From the NCBI GenBank assembly GCA_905198575.1, contig CAJKDC010000003.1, positions 1 to 64,000 of the forward strand: a stretch of DNA of 64,000 bases, in the 5' to 3' direction. The notes under the pieces were generated by a model. The model was not told the origin of the DNA, made no database searches, and saw nothing but the letters and a program-made list of their open reading frames with translations. This document shows positions 27,033 to 36,169 of the stretch, in pieces. Each line of letters begins with the position of its first letter. Position 1 is the stretch's first letter. Origin of the DNA: an uncultured Bacteroides sp. GTDB lineage: Bacteria; Bacteroidota; Bacteroidia; Bacteroidales; Bacteroidaceae. The position numbers and the translations under genes are program-made.

Positions 27033-28055
27033 TTATCGCATCAAGAATGAGAAGCGATCTACATTTTTCAATGCCACTCCCGTACCTTTTGCCACACTCA
27101 GCAAAGGATCGTCTGCAATATGGAACGGAATATTAATCTTGTCTGTCAGACGTTTGTCCAATCCTCTCAACAAAGCTCCACCACCTGTCAGATAGATACC
27201 ATTCATTACAATATCTGCATAGAGTTCAGGAGGAGTGTGTTCCAAAGCACTCAACACTGCAGTTTCTATCTTAGCTATGCTTTTTTCAAGACAGTGTGCT
27301 ATTTCCTGATAACATACAGGCACTTCCATCGGGAGAGCTGTGATTCTGTTTGGACCATGTACAATGAAATCCTCCGGAGCATCATCACCTAAGTCTGTTA
27401 ACGCTGCACCCACATGAATCTTGATTCGTTCAGCCATACGTTCACTCACCTTTACGTTATGCTGACGGCTCATATACTCCTGAATATCAGCAGTCAGGTC
27501 ATCACCTGCTACACGAATCGAGTTATTAGTTACGATACCTCCCAATGAGATAACCGCAATTTCTGTAGAACCACCACCTATATCTACAACCATATTACCT
27601 TCCGGAGCCTCAACATCCAGACCAATACCGATAGCTGCAGCCATAGGTTCAAAAATTAAATAGACATCTCTTCCTCCAGCATGTTCAGCACTGTCGCGCA
27701 CAGCACGCAGTTCTACTTCAGTACTTCCTGAAGGAACACCAATTACCATTCGAAGTGACGGAGAAAAGAAACGGTTTCCCATGTTTACCTTTTTAATAAG
27801 GCCGCGCATCATCTGTTCGCACGCATTGAAATCGGCAATAACTCCATCACGTAACGGACGGACAGTACGAATATTCGGATTTTCTTTTTCGTACATCAAC
27901 TTAGCACGCTCTCCTACCGCTATCATCTTATCTGTACGACGGTCCAATGCAACCACAGAAGGCTCGTCGATGACAATCTTGCCATTGTTCAGAATGATGG
28001 TATTGGCTGTACCAAGGTCCATCGCAATTTCTTGTGTAAAAGAAAACAATCCCAT
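27033..28055 (-). CDS. mreB: Actin-like rod-shape protein MreB
   Basis: A 340-residue cytoplasmic actin homologue that polymerises under the membrane and organises cell-wall elongation. Phosphate 1 motif MDLGTANT is at residues 12-19. Phosphate 2 motif VDIGGGSTEIAVISLGGIV is near 165, and the adenosine motif LTGGGALLRGLD is near 290. The N-terminal MGLFSFTQEIAMDLG is the typical form. It lies 91 bases after purH across a hairpin. It is the first gene of the elongasome set, although co-transcription with purH is possible if the hairpin is leaky. Confidence 0.97.
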   Translation of the reverse strand: MGLFSFTQEIAMDLGTANTIILNNGKIVIDEPSVVALDRRTDKMIAVGERAKLMYEKENPNIRTVRPLRDGVIADFNACEQMMRGLIKKVNMGNRFFSPSLRMVIGVPSGSTEVELRAVRDSAEHAGGRDVYLIFEPMAAAIGIGLDVEAPEGNMVVDIGGGSTEIAVISLGGIVTNNSIRVAGDDLTADIQEYMSRQHNVKVSERMAERIKIHVGAALTDLGDDAPEDFIVHGPNRITALPMEVPVCYQEIAHCLEKSIAKIETAVLSALEHTPPELYADIVMNGIYLTGGGALLRGLDKRLTDKINIPFHIADDPLLSVAKGTGVALKNVDRFSFLMR

Positions 28056-28083
28056 TTTACTTTAAAATAACTCTTTTAAATTA

Positions 28084-28125
28084 AAGAGCAACGGGCAAAG
28101 GGTATTTCCCCTTGCCCTGACTCTT
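28084..28125 (-). terminator. Hairpin between purH and mreB
   Basis: GGGCAAAGGG at 28093-28102 pairs with CCCCTTGCCC at 28108-28117 (one wobble), and is flanked by AAGAG 28084-28088 with CTCTT 28121-28125. On the minus strand it is followed by CTCTTTAATTT, not a full T run, so it may be an attenuating rather than complete terminator. Confidence 0.55.
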
Positions 28126-28146
28126 CTTCTATAGATGTTTATAATA

Positions 28147-29670
28147 TTAATGTTTGAAATGACGGATACCAGTAGTTACCATTGCAATACCATGTTCATT
28201 GCAATACTGGAAAGACTCGGCATCTCTAATTGAACCTCCAGGCTGGATAACAGCTGTCACTCCTTCGTTTCCTGCAATTTCCACACAGTCGGCAAACGGG
28301 AAGAAGGCATCACTTGCCATTACAGCTCCCTGCAAATCGAAATTGAATGATTTAGCTTTCTCGATAGCCTGTTTCAAAGCATCCACACGTGAAGTCTGAC
28401 CTACTCCACTAGCCAGCAGCTGCTTGCCTTTTGCCAGAACGATTGCATTACTCTTACTGTTCTTTACAATCTTATTGGCAAACAACATATCTTCAATTTC
28501 AGCCTGAGAAGGAGCTTTATCTGTTACCTGCTTCAAATCTTCAGGAGTTTCAATCTTAGTATCTTTATCTTGAACCAGAACACCATTCAGCAAAGAACGG
28601 AACTGCTTAGTTGGCAGACTGGCTTTCTTACGTACCAAGATAATACGGTTTTTCTTCTGTCCCAAAACCTGTAATGCATCTACATCATAATCTGGAGCAA
28701 TGATAACTTCAAAGAAAATCTTATTGATTTCTTCTGCAGTTTCCTTGTCAATTACTGCATTAGTGATCAATACACCACCAAATGCAGAAACAGGGTCACC
28801 AGCCAAAGCATCTTTCCATGCCTCCAATACAGTTGGTCTAGAAGCCAAGCCACATGCATTGTTGTGTTTCAACACAGCAAATGTAGTTTCAGAGAATTCG
28901 TCAATCAAATCAACAGCAGCGTTAATATCCAGCAAGTTGTTATAAGAGATTTCCTTGCCATGTACCTGATCGAACATTTCGTCAAGATTTCCAAAGAAGA
29001 ATCCTTTCTGATGCGGATTTTCTCCATAACGAAGCTGTTTCTGATTTTCAACAGCGCAACGGAAAGCAGAATTATCACCTCCGTCAAAGTAATTAAAGAT
29101 AGCAGAATCATAGTGAGAAGATACTGCAAATGCTTCTTTAGCCAACCAGCGACGTTCAGCACGAGTTGTAGTAGCGCCATGTTCAACAAGCATATCCAGG
29201 AAAGGACGATACTGTGCACGGCTGGCAACAATAGCTACATCATTGAAATTCTTAGCGGCAGCACGAATCAAAGAGATACCACCTATATCTATTTTTTCTA
29301 TAATAGCCTGTTCTTCTGCTCCTGAAGCTACAGTAGCCTCAAACGGATACAAGTCTACAATTACCAGGTCAATTTCTGGGATTTCGTATTTTTCAATCTG
29401 CTGCAGATCCTGCTCAAGTTCACGACGGCACAAAATTCCACCAAAAACTTTCGGATGCAAAGTTTTCACTCTTCCACCCAAAATTGAAGGATATGAGGTC
29501 AAATCTTCAACAGCCTTACAAGGGAATCCAAGAGATTCAATAAACTGGCGTGTTCCACCTGTTGATAAAAACTCAACTCCATCTTCGTGAAGTTTTGTAA
29601 TAATCTCATCCAAACCATCTTTGTGATAAACCGATACTAATGCGGTCTTAATTTTTTTAGCCTCAGACAT
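28147..29670 (-). CDS. purH: Bifunctional AICAR transformylase / IMP cyclohydrolase
   Basis: A 507-residue enzyme for the last two steps of purine synthesis, from AICAR to IMP. The N-terminal cyclohydrolase (MGS-like) domain, about residues 8-140, shows LVSVYHKDGLDEI, STGGTRQFIESLG, GGRVKTLHPKVFGGILCRR and DLVIVDLYPFE. The transformylase domain has the conserved LRYGENPHQKG near 213, LKHNNACG near 267 (with the catalytic Lys-His), GDPVSAFGGV near 290 and MASDAFFPFADCVE near 455. Length and order are normal for Bacteroidales. It has its own promoter and reads towards mreB. Confidence 0.97.
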   Translation of the reverse strand: MSEAKKIKTALVSVYHKDGLDEIITKLHEDGVEFLSTGGTRQFIESLGFPCKAVEDLTSYPSILGGRVKTLHPKVFGGILCRRELEQDLQQIEKYEIPEIDLVIVDLYPFEATVASGAEEQAIIEKIDIGGISLIRAAAKNFNDVAIVASRAQYRPFLDMLVEHGATTTRAERRWLAKEAFAVSSHYDSAIFNYFDGGDNSAFRCAVENQKQLRYGENPHQKGFFFGNLDEMFDQVHGKEISYNNLLDINAAVDLIDEFSETTFAVLKHNNACGLASRPTVLEAWKDALAGDPVSAFGGVLITNAVIDKETAEEINKIFFEVIIAPDYDVDALQVLGQKKNRIILVRKKASLPTKQFRSLLNGVLVQDKDTKIETPEDLKQVTDKAPSQAEIEDMLFANKIVKNSKSNAIVLAKGKQLLASGVGQTSRVDALKQAIEKAKSFNFDLQGAVMASDAFFPFADCVEIAGNEGVTAVIQPGGSIRDAESFQYCNEHGIAMVTTGIRHFKH

Positions 29671-29698
29671 CTTCTTATATTTTTAATATATTTGATGG

Positions 29699-29728
29699 CA
29701 AAGTTACGAATTTTCAACCATATACAAC
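29699..29728 (-). promoter_or_regulatory. Promoter for purH
   Basis: On the minus strand, -7 box TAACTTTG at 29699-29706 lies 29 bases before the purH start. A partial -33 element, GTTG at 29725-29728, lies 18 bases further upstream. No purine riboswitch-like fold was recognised. Confidence 0.5.
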
Positions 29729-29902
29729 AGCAGAAAACAATAAATAATATTGGATACTGTTTAATTTTCATCAATTGTGTCAAACCACATTCTAGCTTTC
29801 CAATTTATTCTGTAGGCTCATAGAAAGGCAGTTTCTTCACCCGTCCCCGAAATTGTAACAGAAATGTAATATGTATGACATTTTATTCTAACATGAAGAA
29901 TC

Positions 29903-29910
29903 TACTTTTG
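29903..29910 (+). promoter_or_regulatory. -7 box that fixes the start of the phosphate transporter gene
   Basis: TACTTTTG matches TAnnTTTG and lies 25 bases before the ATG at 29935 but downstream of the in-frame ATGs at 29875 and 29893. If used, it rules out the longer N-terminus. Confidence 0.5.
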
Positions 29911-29934
29911 CCCACAAACAAATTAACAAACTAT

Positions 29935-32244
29935 ATGGAAACAGTCTATTTAGGAATAATCATTTTCCTGTTTGTACTGGCAGTCTTCGACTTGCTGGTA
30001 GGTGTCAGTAACGATGCCGTGAATTTTATGAACTCCGCCGTGGGTGCAAAAGTCGCAAAATTCAAGACTATTGTATTTGTTGCAGCACTAGGCGTCTTCA
30101 TTGGAGCCGTAATGAGTAACGGAATGATGGACATTGCCCGTCATGGTATCTTCCAACCGGCTAATTTCTCTTTCTACGAGATCATGTGTATCTTGCTGGC
30201 GGTTATGATTACCGACGTTGTTCTTTTGGACGTATTCAACACGCTGGGTCTTCCTACATCAACTACCGTATCAATGGTATTCGAATTACTGGGTGGTACA
30301 TTTATCCTGGCTATTATCAAAATCATAGGCGATGAGACCGGATTATTATCTATCGGAGACTTAATGAATACAGAAAAAGCGTTGTCTGTCATCATGGGTA
30401 TCTTCCTTTCAGTAGCTATTGCTTTCATTGCTGGTACATTCGTACAATACGTTTCTCGTCTGATTTTCAGCTTTAATTATAAGAAAAAACTTTCTTGGAC
30501 CATCGGTCTTTTCGGTGGTATCTCTACTACAGCCCTATCTTATTTTATCCTGATTAAAGGTCTGAAAGGCACTCCATTTATCTCTGCTGAAACTACAACA
30601 TGGATTAACGACAATTCTACCTACCTGTTGATAGGCTGCTTCATATTCTTTACAGTGCTCATGCAAATCCTGCACTGGTGTAAAATCAACGTATTCAAAA
30701 TCATTATTCTTTTAGGAACATTCTCACTGGCACTTGCATTTGCAGGTAACGACTTGGTTAACTTCATCGGTGTTCCTTTGGCCGGATTCTCTGCTTATAC
30801 CGACTATCTTGCTAACAACAATGGAGCCGACATCTACTCATTCATGATGTCTTCATTGCAATCATCTGCTACAACCCCTCCTATCTTCTTGTTTGCAGCA
30901 GGTTTGATCATGGTATTTGCATTGGCAACTTCCAAGAAAGCGCAGAACGTTATTAAAACTTCTGTAGATTTGGCACGTCAGGAAGAAGGTGAAGAAATGT
31001 TCGGTTCATCCGGTGTTGCTCGCGTTATTGTTCGTCGCGCTACCGCTCTGAATGATTTTATCGTAAAGACTATTCCGCCCAGCACACGTAACTGGATTAA
31101 CTCTCGATTCAATAAAGATGAAATGATTCTTGAGAATGGTGCAGCATTTGACTTGGTACGTGCATCCGTAAACCTGGTTCTTTCCGGATTGCTGATTATC
31201 ATCGGTACAACCATGAAATTGCCCCTTTCTACTACCTACGTAACATTCATCGTAGCCATGGGTTCTTCACTGGCCGACCGTGCATGGGGACGTGAAACTG
31301 CCGTTTACCGTATCACCGGTGTACTGTCAGTAATTGGTGGATGGTTCATTACTGCATTCGTTGCCTTTACCGTATGTGCTCTTATTACTGTAATCATTTT
31401 CTATACAAGCTTCATCGGTATGTTGGCAATGATTGCAATCGCAATTTTCATCTTAGTAAGAAGCCACATCACTTACTCACAGAAAGAAAAAGCAGAGAAG
31501 AAAGACGATATCTTCAAGCAAATGATGAACAGCAAAGATAAAAACGAAACATGGGAGCTGCTTCGTCAACACGTACGCCAGACTTTCACCAGCTATATGG
31601 ACTACAGTTCGTCTACATACAAACAGGTAACTGACGGTTTCATGAAAGAAGACCTGAAAATGCTTCGCAAAGCCATGAATAATACCGACAGCCAGAAAAA
31701 GAATCTGAAAAAGCTCAGACGTAAAGAGCTGTTGGGATTAAGAAAAATTTCCATCAACATCGCTTTGGAAAAGAATACCTGGTTCCATCTGGGAAGCAAC
31801 AGCTGCGAAGAAATGCTTTACTGTTTGAAACGTATCTGCGAGCCTTGCAAGGAACATGTCGATAATAACTTCAGCCCGCTAACTTCCGACTGTGTTACAG
31901 AGTTCCTGCCAATACGTAACGAAATGTGCGAATTAATGGGACGTACACAGAATGCAATTGAAACGAACAATTATGAAGATTCAAATGACATTCTTGTTAA
32001 AGGCGACGAATTAAAAAACAAAATTTCAGCTATGCGCAAGGTACAGATGAACCGTATGCAAGACAATACTACCAACCTGCGAGCTTCTTTGGTTTATTTG
32101 AATATATTACAGGAATCACAAGAGTTGGTAAGTGTATGGAGACATTTGCTTCGCGCAAGTAAACGCTTCCAGGAAGAATCAACCGAACAGGTTCAAGAAG
32201 AAGAATCATTGCTGGAAGATAAGCTTAGCATTAAAAACGCATAA
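29935..32244 (+). CDS. PiT-family inorganic phosphate transporter with long cytoplasmic tail
   Basis: A 769-residue inner-membrane phosphate permease of the PiT family. The two PD001131-type signature regions are visible: GVSNDAVNFMNSAVGAKV near residue 24 and AGNDLVNFIGVPLAGF near 265. LPTSTTVSMVFELLGG near 105 and LPLSTTYVTFIVAMGSS near 430 form the second symmetric pair. After the last membrane helix near 515, about 250 residues follow, charged and helical. They resemble the PhoU-like domain of Bacteroidetes PiT proteins and probably regulate uptake. Ordinary bacterial PiT proteins are 330-500 residues. A start 20 codons upstream is disfavoured by the promoter. A strong terminator follows. 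Confidence 0.9.
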   Translation: METVYLGIIIFLFVLAVFDLLVGVSNDAVNFMNSAVGAKVAKFKTIVFVAALGVFIGAVMSNGMMDIARHGIFQPANFSFYEIMCILLAVMITDVVLLDVFNTLGLPTSTTVSMVFELLGGTFILAIIKIIGDETGLLSIGDLMNTEKALSVIMGIFLSVAIAFIAGTFVQYVSRLIFSFNYKKKLSWTIGLFGGISTTALSYFILIKGLKGTPFISAETTTWINDNSTYLLIGCFIFFTVLMQILHWCKINVFKIIILLGTFSLALAFAGNDLVNFIGVPLAGFSAYTDYLANNNGADIYSFMMSSLQSSATTPPIFLFAAGLIMVFALATSKKAQNVIKTSVDLARQEEGEEMFGSSGVARVIVRRATALNDFIVKTIPPSTRNWINSRFNKDEMILENGAAFDLVRASVNLVLSGLLIIIGTTMKLPLSTTYVTFIVAMGSSLADRAWGRETAVYRITGVLSVIGGWFITAFVAFTVCALITVIIFYTSFIGMLAMIAIAIFILVRSHITYSQKEKAEKKDDIFKQMMNSKDKNETWELLRQHVRQTFTSYMDYSSSTYKQVTDGFMKEDLKMLRKAMNNTDSQKKNLKKLRRKELLGLRKISINIALEKNTWFHLGSNSCEEMLYCLKRICEPCKEHVDNNFSPLTSDCVTEFLPIRNEMCELMGRTQNAIETNNYEDSNDILVKGDELKNKISAMRKVQMNRMQDNTTNLRASLVYLNILQESQELVSVWRHLLRASKRFQEESTEQVQEEESLLEDKLSIKNA

Positions 32245-32266
32245 TCTTAGCTCTTAAAACACACTT

Positions 32267-32317
32267 GAATCCACTGTCAGGCTATTTTTTAACCCAGGCA
32301 GTGGATTCTTTCTTTTT
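32267..32317 (+). terminator. Intrinsic terminator after the phosphate transporter gene
   Basis: A perfect 10-bp stem, GAATCCACTG at 32267-32276 with CAGTGGATTC at 32299-32308, is followed by TTTCTTTTT at 32309-32317. Confidence 0.88.
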
Positions 32318-32324
32318 AAAAGAT

Positions 32325-32332
32325 TACCTTTG
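32325..32332 (+). promoter_or_regulatory. -7 box for the NahK-like kinase gene
   Basis: TACCTTTG, a TAnnTTTG match followed by CA, lies 22 bases before the ATG at 32354 and just after the T run of the preceding terminator. Confidence 0.5.
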
Positions 32333-32353
32333 CAAAAAATAAAATGATAAACC

Positions 32354-33436
32354 ATGAAAAACATTAAAGACATTATTTCCCAATTTCCTGAGGTGGGTGA
32401 AATCACAGAAATCAAGCCACTAACATCCGGACTAATCAATCAGACCTACTTGGTTAAAACCACATCAGATAATCCCAACGACTATATCTTGCAGCGAATT
32501 AACCACAATATATTCACCGATATAGAAATGCTGCAGCACACCATCGAAGTCGTTACAGCTCACATACGTAAAAAACTGGAAGCAAAGGGAGAACAGGATA
32601 TTGAAAGAAAAGTACTGCGGTTCGTTAAAGCTTCTACCGGAAAAACTTATTATTTCGACGGTGAAGGTTATTGGCGCGTTTCTGTTTATATACCACGTTC
32701 ACAAACCCTCGAAGCCGTTACTCCTGAGTCATCTTATCTGGCTGGCCTCAACTTTGGAGAGTTTCAGGCTATGCTGGCTGACGTTCCTGAAGAAATTGGC
32801 GAAATCATTCCTAAATTCCACAATATGGAATTCCGCCTCCAGCAATTACGTGAAGCCGTTGCAGCCAATCAGTCCGGACGTTTGGAAAAAGTACAGGACA
32901 TAGTAGATGCCATCGAAAAAGATGCCGAACAGATGTGCTGTGCCGAACAACTATACCGTGAAGGCAAACTTCCCAAACGAATTTGCCATTGCGACACCAA
33001 AGTCAGCAACATGCTGTTCGACGAAGACGGTAATGTACTTTGCGTCATCGATCTGGATACCGTAATGCCAAGCTTTATATTCTCTGATTTTGGAGATTTC
33101 CTGCGTACGGCAGCCAATACTGGAAAAGAAGACGACCCGGATTTGGACAAGGTTACTTTCAATATGGAAATTTTCAAAGCCTTCACAAAAGGATACATCG
33201 AATCGGCACGCAGCTTCCTTACTCCGATTGAAATAGAATATCTGCCTTATGCAGCTACACTATTCCCTTACATGCAAGCAGTCCGCTTCCTGGCCGATTA
33301 CATTAACGGAGATACTTACTACCAGACTCAATACAAAGAGCACAATCTAGTCCGCACAAAAGCACAATACAAACTTTATACAGCAGCCAAGGCCGCTGTA
33401 CCCGAAATGCAAGCATACATCCAGTCATTGCTCTAA
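32354..33436 (+). CDS. NahK-like aminoglycoside-phosphotransferase-fold sugar kinase
   Basis: A 360-residue cytoplasmic kinase of the choline/aminoglycoside phosphotransferase fold, closest by pattern to N-acetylhexosamine 1-kinase (NahK). NahK phosphorylates GlcNAc/GalNAc at C1 in host-glycan salvage. The catalytic loop HCDTKVSNML has H212, D214 and N218, and the metal-binding VIDLDTV holds D233 or D235. LTSGLINQTYLV at 23-34 is the nucleotide-binding turn. Such proteins are often mislabelled as mucin-desulfating sulfatases, of which there is no sign here. The gene is monocistronic. Substrate is inferred from family resemblance; other hexoses are possible. Confidence 0.8.
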   Translation: MKNIKDIISQFPEVGEITEIKPLTSGLINQTYLVKTTSDNPNDYILQRINHNIFTDIEMLQHTIEVVTAHIRKKLEAKGEQDIERKVLRFVKASTGKTYYFDGEGYWRVSVYIPRSQTLEAVTPESSYLAGLNFGEFQAMLADVPEEIGEIIPKFHNMEFRLQQLREAVAANQSGRLEKVQDIVDAIEKDAEQMCCAEQLYREGKLPKRICHCDTKVSNMLFDEDGNVLCVIDLDTVMPSFIFSDFGDFLRTAANTGKEDDPDLDKVTFNMEIFKAFTKGYIESARSFLTPIEIEYLPYAATLFPYMQAVRFLADYINGDTYYQTQYKEHNLVRTKAQYKLYTAAKAAVPEMQAYIQSLL

Positions 33437-33450
33437 AAGCATTGACCTTC

Positions 33451-33483
33451 GTAAAAGCCGTTCTTCACAAGAGCGGCTTTTAC
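33451..33483. terminator. Bidirectional terminator between the kinase and outer membrane protein genes
   Basis: A 15-bp stem with one wobble: GTAAAAGCCGTTCTT at 33451-33465 pairs with AAGAGCGGCTTTTAC at 33469-33483 around a CAC loop. It lies between convergent stop codons and can serve both strands. Confidence 0.88.
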
Positions 33484-33485
33484 TT

Positions 33486-35879
33486 TTATAACCTATCCAA
33501 AGCATCCAGCTTACCCTGATGGCTCTGCTGGCTCTTACCAAATGTATAAGTCACATTCAGGCGCAACTGCCGCGTTTCCGACTTTCCGTAATGCAATAAT
33601 TTCATTGTGCTATCTTCTGTATAATTGTCCCATCTTGAAGTCCAGAATACATCCGTGAGCACCAGATTAAACATAAGCCTGTCTTTGCAAAATTTACGGT
33701 TTACCCCAATATCCAAACTTCCGGTAGGTTTATACACCGCATTGCCCGCAAGCGTTTTAGTGGTATAACTGCCATTCATCTCCATACGGATTTTCCAGGG
33801 CAGCAGCATGTTACTTTGGACCGAGAACACCCCGCTCAGCATATTCATTCTTCCCTCGTATGCCGGCATTGACAAATCATGCTCTGTATAAAACAGCACA
33901 GCACTATACCGCATATTCCACCATCTCAACAAATTAATTTCCTGCGCAGCAGACAAAGAAAGCCGGTGCTGCTTGCCCACATTGCGGGGAATCATTGCCA
34001 CCTTATTTCCTTCTATAAGCTCTTTAACTTCACTACTGTAATCATCCAACAGTGCATATCTCAAACTAAACACCCCATTATTCCCCTGTAAAGACATTCC
34101 CACCTGGTAACTTTTCTGGGGCTTCAAAAACGGGTTTCCTTTCCAGCATGACAGTTCATCCAGCAAGTATTCAAAAGGATTTAAATTCTGATACAAAGGA
34201 CGGTCTATACGCGTATTGAAGTTCCAGACCAAAGCATACGCACTGTTCAACTGATAATTGACAGCCAAAGAAGGAAAAAAATCCCAATAACTGCGTTTGT
34301 TGTCTGTCACCGCCCCCTCACTTACCGGCTGCAATTCTCCCAACGAATAAGTATATTCCGTCCGAAGTCCGGCCTCTACGTTCCACTTCTCACCAATAGA
34401 ATGCTTGTATTGTATATATGCAGCCCCAATCTGCTCCCTATAATCAAAACGATTGGACTGATGCACATCCAGACACTGGTCGGCTCCAAAACCATCATAA
34501 AAATGAAACAAATTATCAGCATTTACCCATGAGTATTTCAGCCCCCAGTTAAACACGCCTCCCCACAGTTTGTTCTGCTGATTATAAGTCAGCGCATGCA
34601 TATACACATCTCTTTTATTGACAGACCGATAAACCTTATCCGCCGTAACAGTTCCGTCAGGATTAAAATACGTATTAGGCTGTCTGTTATCCGATCCTCC
34701 ATCAAAAAAAGCAAAGTCATAATCAACCTCATACCATGTTTCCTGCGACGGTTCAAACCTGTAAAACAAGTTTGTGGCATAACGGTTTGCTTTCTGCGTT
34801 AAATAATCATTCTCGGCATACAACGTCTGATACAGCTGCCCCGTTGTTTTATCAGATATAGCCGTTGTTGTTTTGGTAATGCCCGGCCCTCCAAGCATAT
34901 TTAGGTTCACACCGGCCCCCAATGTATGTTCAGGCCGGATATCGTATTCAAAAGCCATTCGGGATGAAATAGTCCTGCGCTTGTCCATATCCCACGTAGG
35001 ACTGTCATAAACTTGTTGTCCCTGCTCCCTATACATGCCATAATCGTATCTGTAATACCCGAACGTATGCCCATAGCCACCGGACAGTCTCCATTTTTCA
35101 TTCGATATACCCAAAGACACCTCCGTATTCTGCCTCAGTTTTTGCCAATACGACAATCCGTTGTTTACCGATAGATACAAATGCTGCTCGCGGGTAACCT
35201 TTTTCATTCTTATATTCACGATTCCCCCGGTTCCCTGGGCATCATAGCTGGCCGGTGGCTGTTGCATCACCTCAACAGACTCAATACTTTCAGCCGGAGT
35301 AGAGCGTAACAAGGCTGTGAGTTCCTCCTGCTGCATATAGGTATTCTTGCCGTTCAGCAAAACCAGGACACCACCTTTCCCGCCAATGTGCAAATTATTC
35401 TGTCCGTCTACAAAAACGCCCGGCGTGCGCTTCAGTACATCCAAAGCAGAACCTCCTGCCACAAGCGCACTGTTTTTAGGCGTAAATACAATGTTCCCAT
35501 TATCCATCTTTATGGAAGCATGCTGCTTTTCTCCCACCACAACTACATTCTCCAGCTCCACCGAAGCCGCCTCCAGAATAATCTCTCCGGCATCTGTCTT
35601 TTCTGTAACATCCAACCAATCCGTATAACGGGCAACATACCCCAGACAATTGACAAACAGACGCACCTTTCCTTCTGAAGCCAATGCCGAAAACTTTCCC
35701 TCTCCATCCGCTATACACTGAAACAAGACTTTGCCCTGTTCGTTCATTCCAGAAATCACTGCCGCATCTACGGGAGTTCCATCCACCGCTTTTATCATCC
35801 CATTTATCTGTCCCTTTCCTGACTGAGCCATGACTCCAAGGGAACATAAAATCCAGACAAATAACAAAATAGATTTCAT
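33486..35879 (-). CDS. TonB-receptor-like outer membrane beta-barrel protein (OMP_b-brl_3 type)
   Basis: A 797-residue outer membrane protein with signal peptide (KSILLFVWILCSLGVMAQ). Order of parts: a carboxypeptidase-regulatory-like beta domain at about 20-105 (GMIKAVDGTPVDAAVI), a plug-like domain at about 130-225 (SALDVLKRTPGVFVDG and AQGTGGIVNIRMKK), and a large barrel ending in LRLNVTYTFGK. This layout fits the outer membrane beta-barrel family PF14905. No SusD gene is adjacent, so it is not a standard polysaccharide importer; cargo is unknown. An upstream start at 35921 lies over the promoter and is rejected. The gene stands alone between two terminators. Confidence 0.85.
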   Translation of the reverse strand: MKSILLFVWILCSLGVMAQSGKGQINGMIKAVDGTPVDAAVISGMNEQGKVLFQCIADGEGKFSALASEGKVRLFVNCLGYVARYTDWLDVTEKTDAGEIILEAASVELENVVVVGEKQHASIKMDNGNIVFTPKNSALVAGGSALDVLKRTPGVFVDGQNNLHIGGKGGVLVLLNGKNTYMQQEELTALLRSTPAESIESVEVMQQPPASYDAQGTGGIVNIRMKKVTREQHLYLSVNNGLSYWQKLRQNTEVSLGISNEKWRLSGGYGHTFGYYRYDYGMYREQGQQVYDSPTWDMDKRRTISSRMAFEYDIRPEHTLGAGVNLNMLGGPGITKTTTAISDKTTGQLYQTLYAENDYLTQKANRYATNLFYRFEPSQETWYEVDYDFAFFDGGSDNRQPNTYFNPDGTVTADKVYRSVNKRDVYMHALTYNQQNKLWGGVFNWGLKYSWVNADNLFHFYDGFGADQCLDVHQSNRFDYREQIGAAYIQYKHSIGEKWNVEAGLRTEYTYSLGELQPVSEGAVTDNKRSYWDFFPSLAVNYQLNSAYALVWNFNTRIDRPLYQNLNPFEYLLDELSCWKGNPFLKPQKSYQVGMSLQGNNGVFSLRYALLDDYSSEVKELIEGNKVAMIPRNVGKQHRLSLSAAQEINLLRWWNMRYSAVLFYTEHDLSMPAYEGRMNMLSGVFSVQSNMLLPWKIRMEMNGSYTTKTLAGNAVYKPTGSLDIGVNRKFCKDRLMFNLVLTDVFWTSRWDNYTEDSTMKLLHYGKSETRQLRLNVTYTFGKSQQSHQGKLDALDRL

Positions 35880-35918
35880 AATCTTTTTTTCAAGCAAAAT
35901 AAAAAAACATGTCACAGT

Positions 35919-35951
35919 CAAAAATACACTAATTTTCAGACAATTACCAAA
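35919..35951 (-). promoter_or_regulatory. Promoter of the outer membrane beta-barrel gene
   Basis: On the minus strand, -7 box TATTTTTG is at 35919-35926 and -33 box TTTG at 35948-35951, with 21 bases between. The -7 box is 39 bases before the ATG at 35879, which supports that start. Confidence 0.6.
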
Positions 35952-36002
35952 TTATATCTAATTCTTTGAAAAGTAATTCTAAATATACCTATTTCAGAAT
36001 TT

Positions 36003-36160
36003 CTATACCCAAAGATTAAAAACAACATCCGATCTATATAAAACTTCAGAAATTTCAGTATCTCCGCAACGCATCATTATTGAGATAAACTTGCCGCTCA
36101 AGAAAGAGGTATCTTCATCTCTAAAAAGATAAAAGTTGTTCTCAACTGTAACACAATCAA
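36003..36160 (-). pseudogene. Possible 3' remnant of a coding gene
   Basis: About 51 codons read as a well-mixed, protein-like sequence (for example VENNFYLFRDEDTSF and EVLYRSDVVFNLWV) and end in a stop at 36003. The only upstream Met in frame lies inside the terminator stem of the S9 gene, so there is no credible start or ribosome-binding site. It could be the tail of a deleted gene or chance. Confidence 0.2.
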
Positions 36161-36169
36161 CTTTTACGG

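Noticed and set aside
32354..33436. Mucin-desulfating sulfatase, a label often given to this family
   Set aside because: No sulfatase C/S-x-P-x-R motif; the HCD...N and DLD kinase motifs are present.
33486..35879. SusC-type importer
   Set aside because: No SusD gene is adjacent. At 797 residues it is shorter than typical SusC, and its domain pattern fits the OMP_b-brl_3 group.
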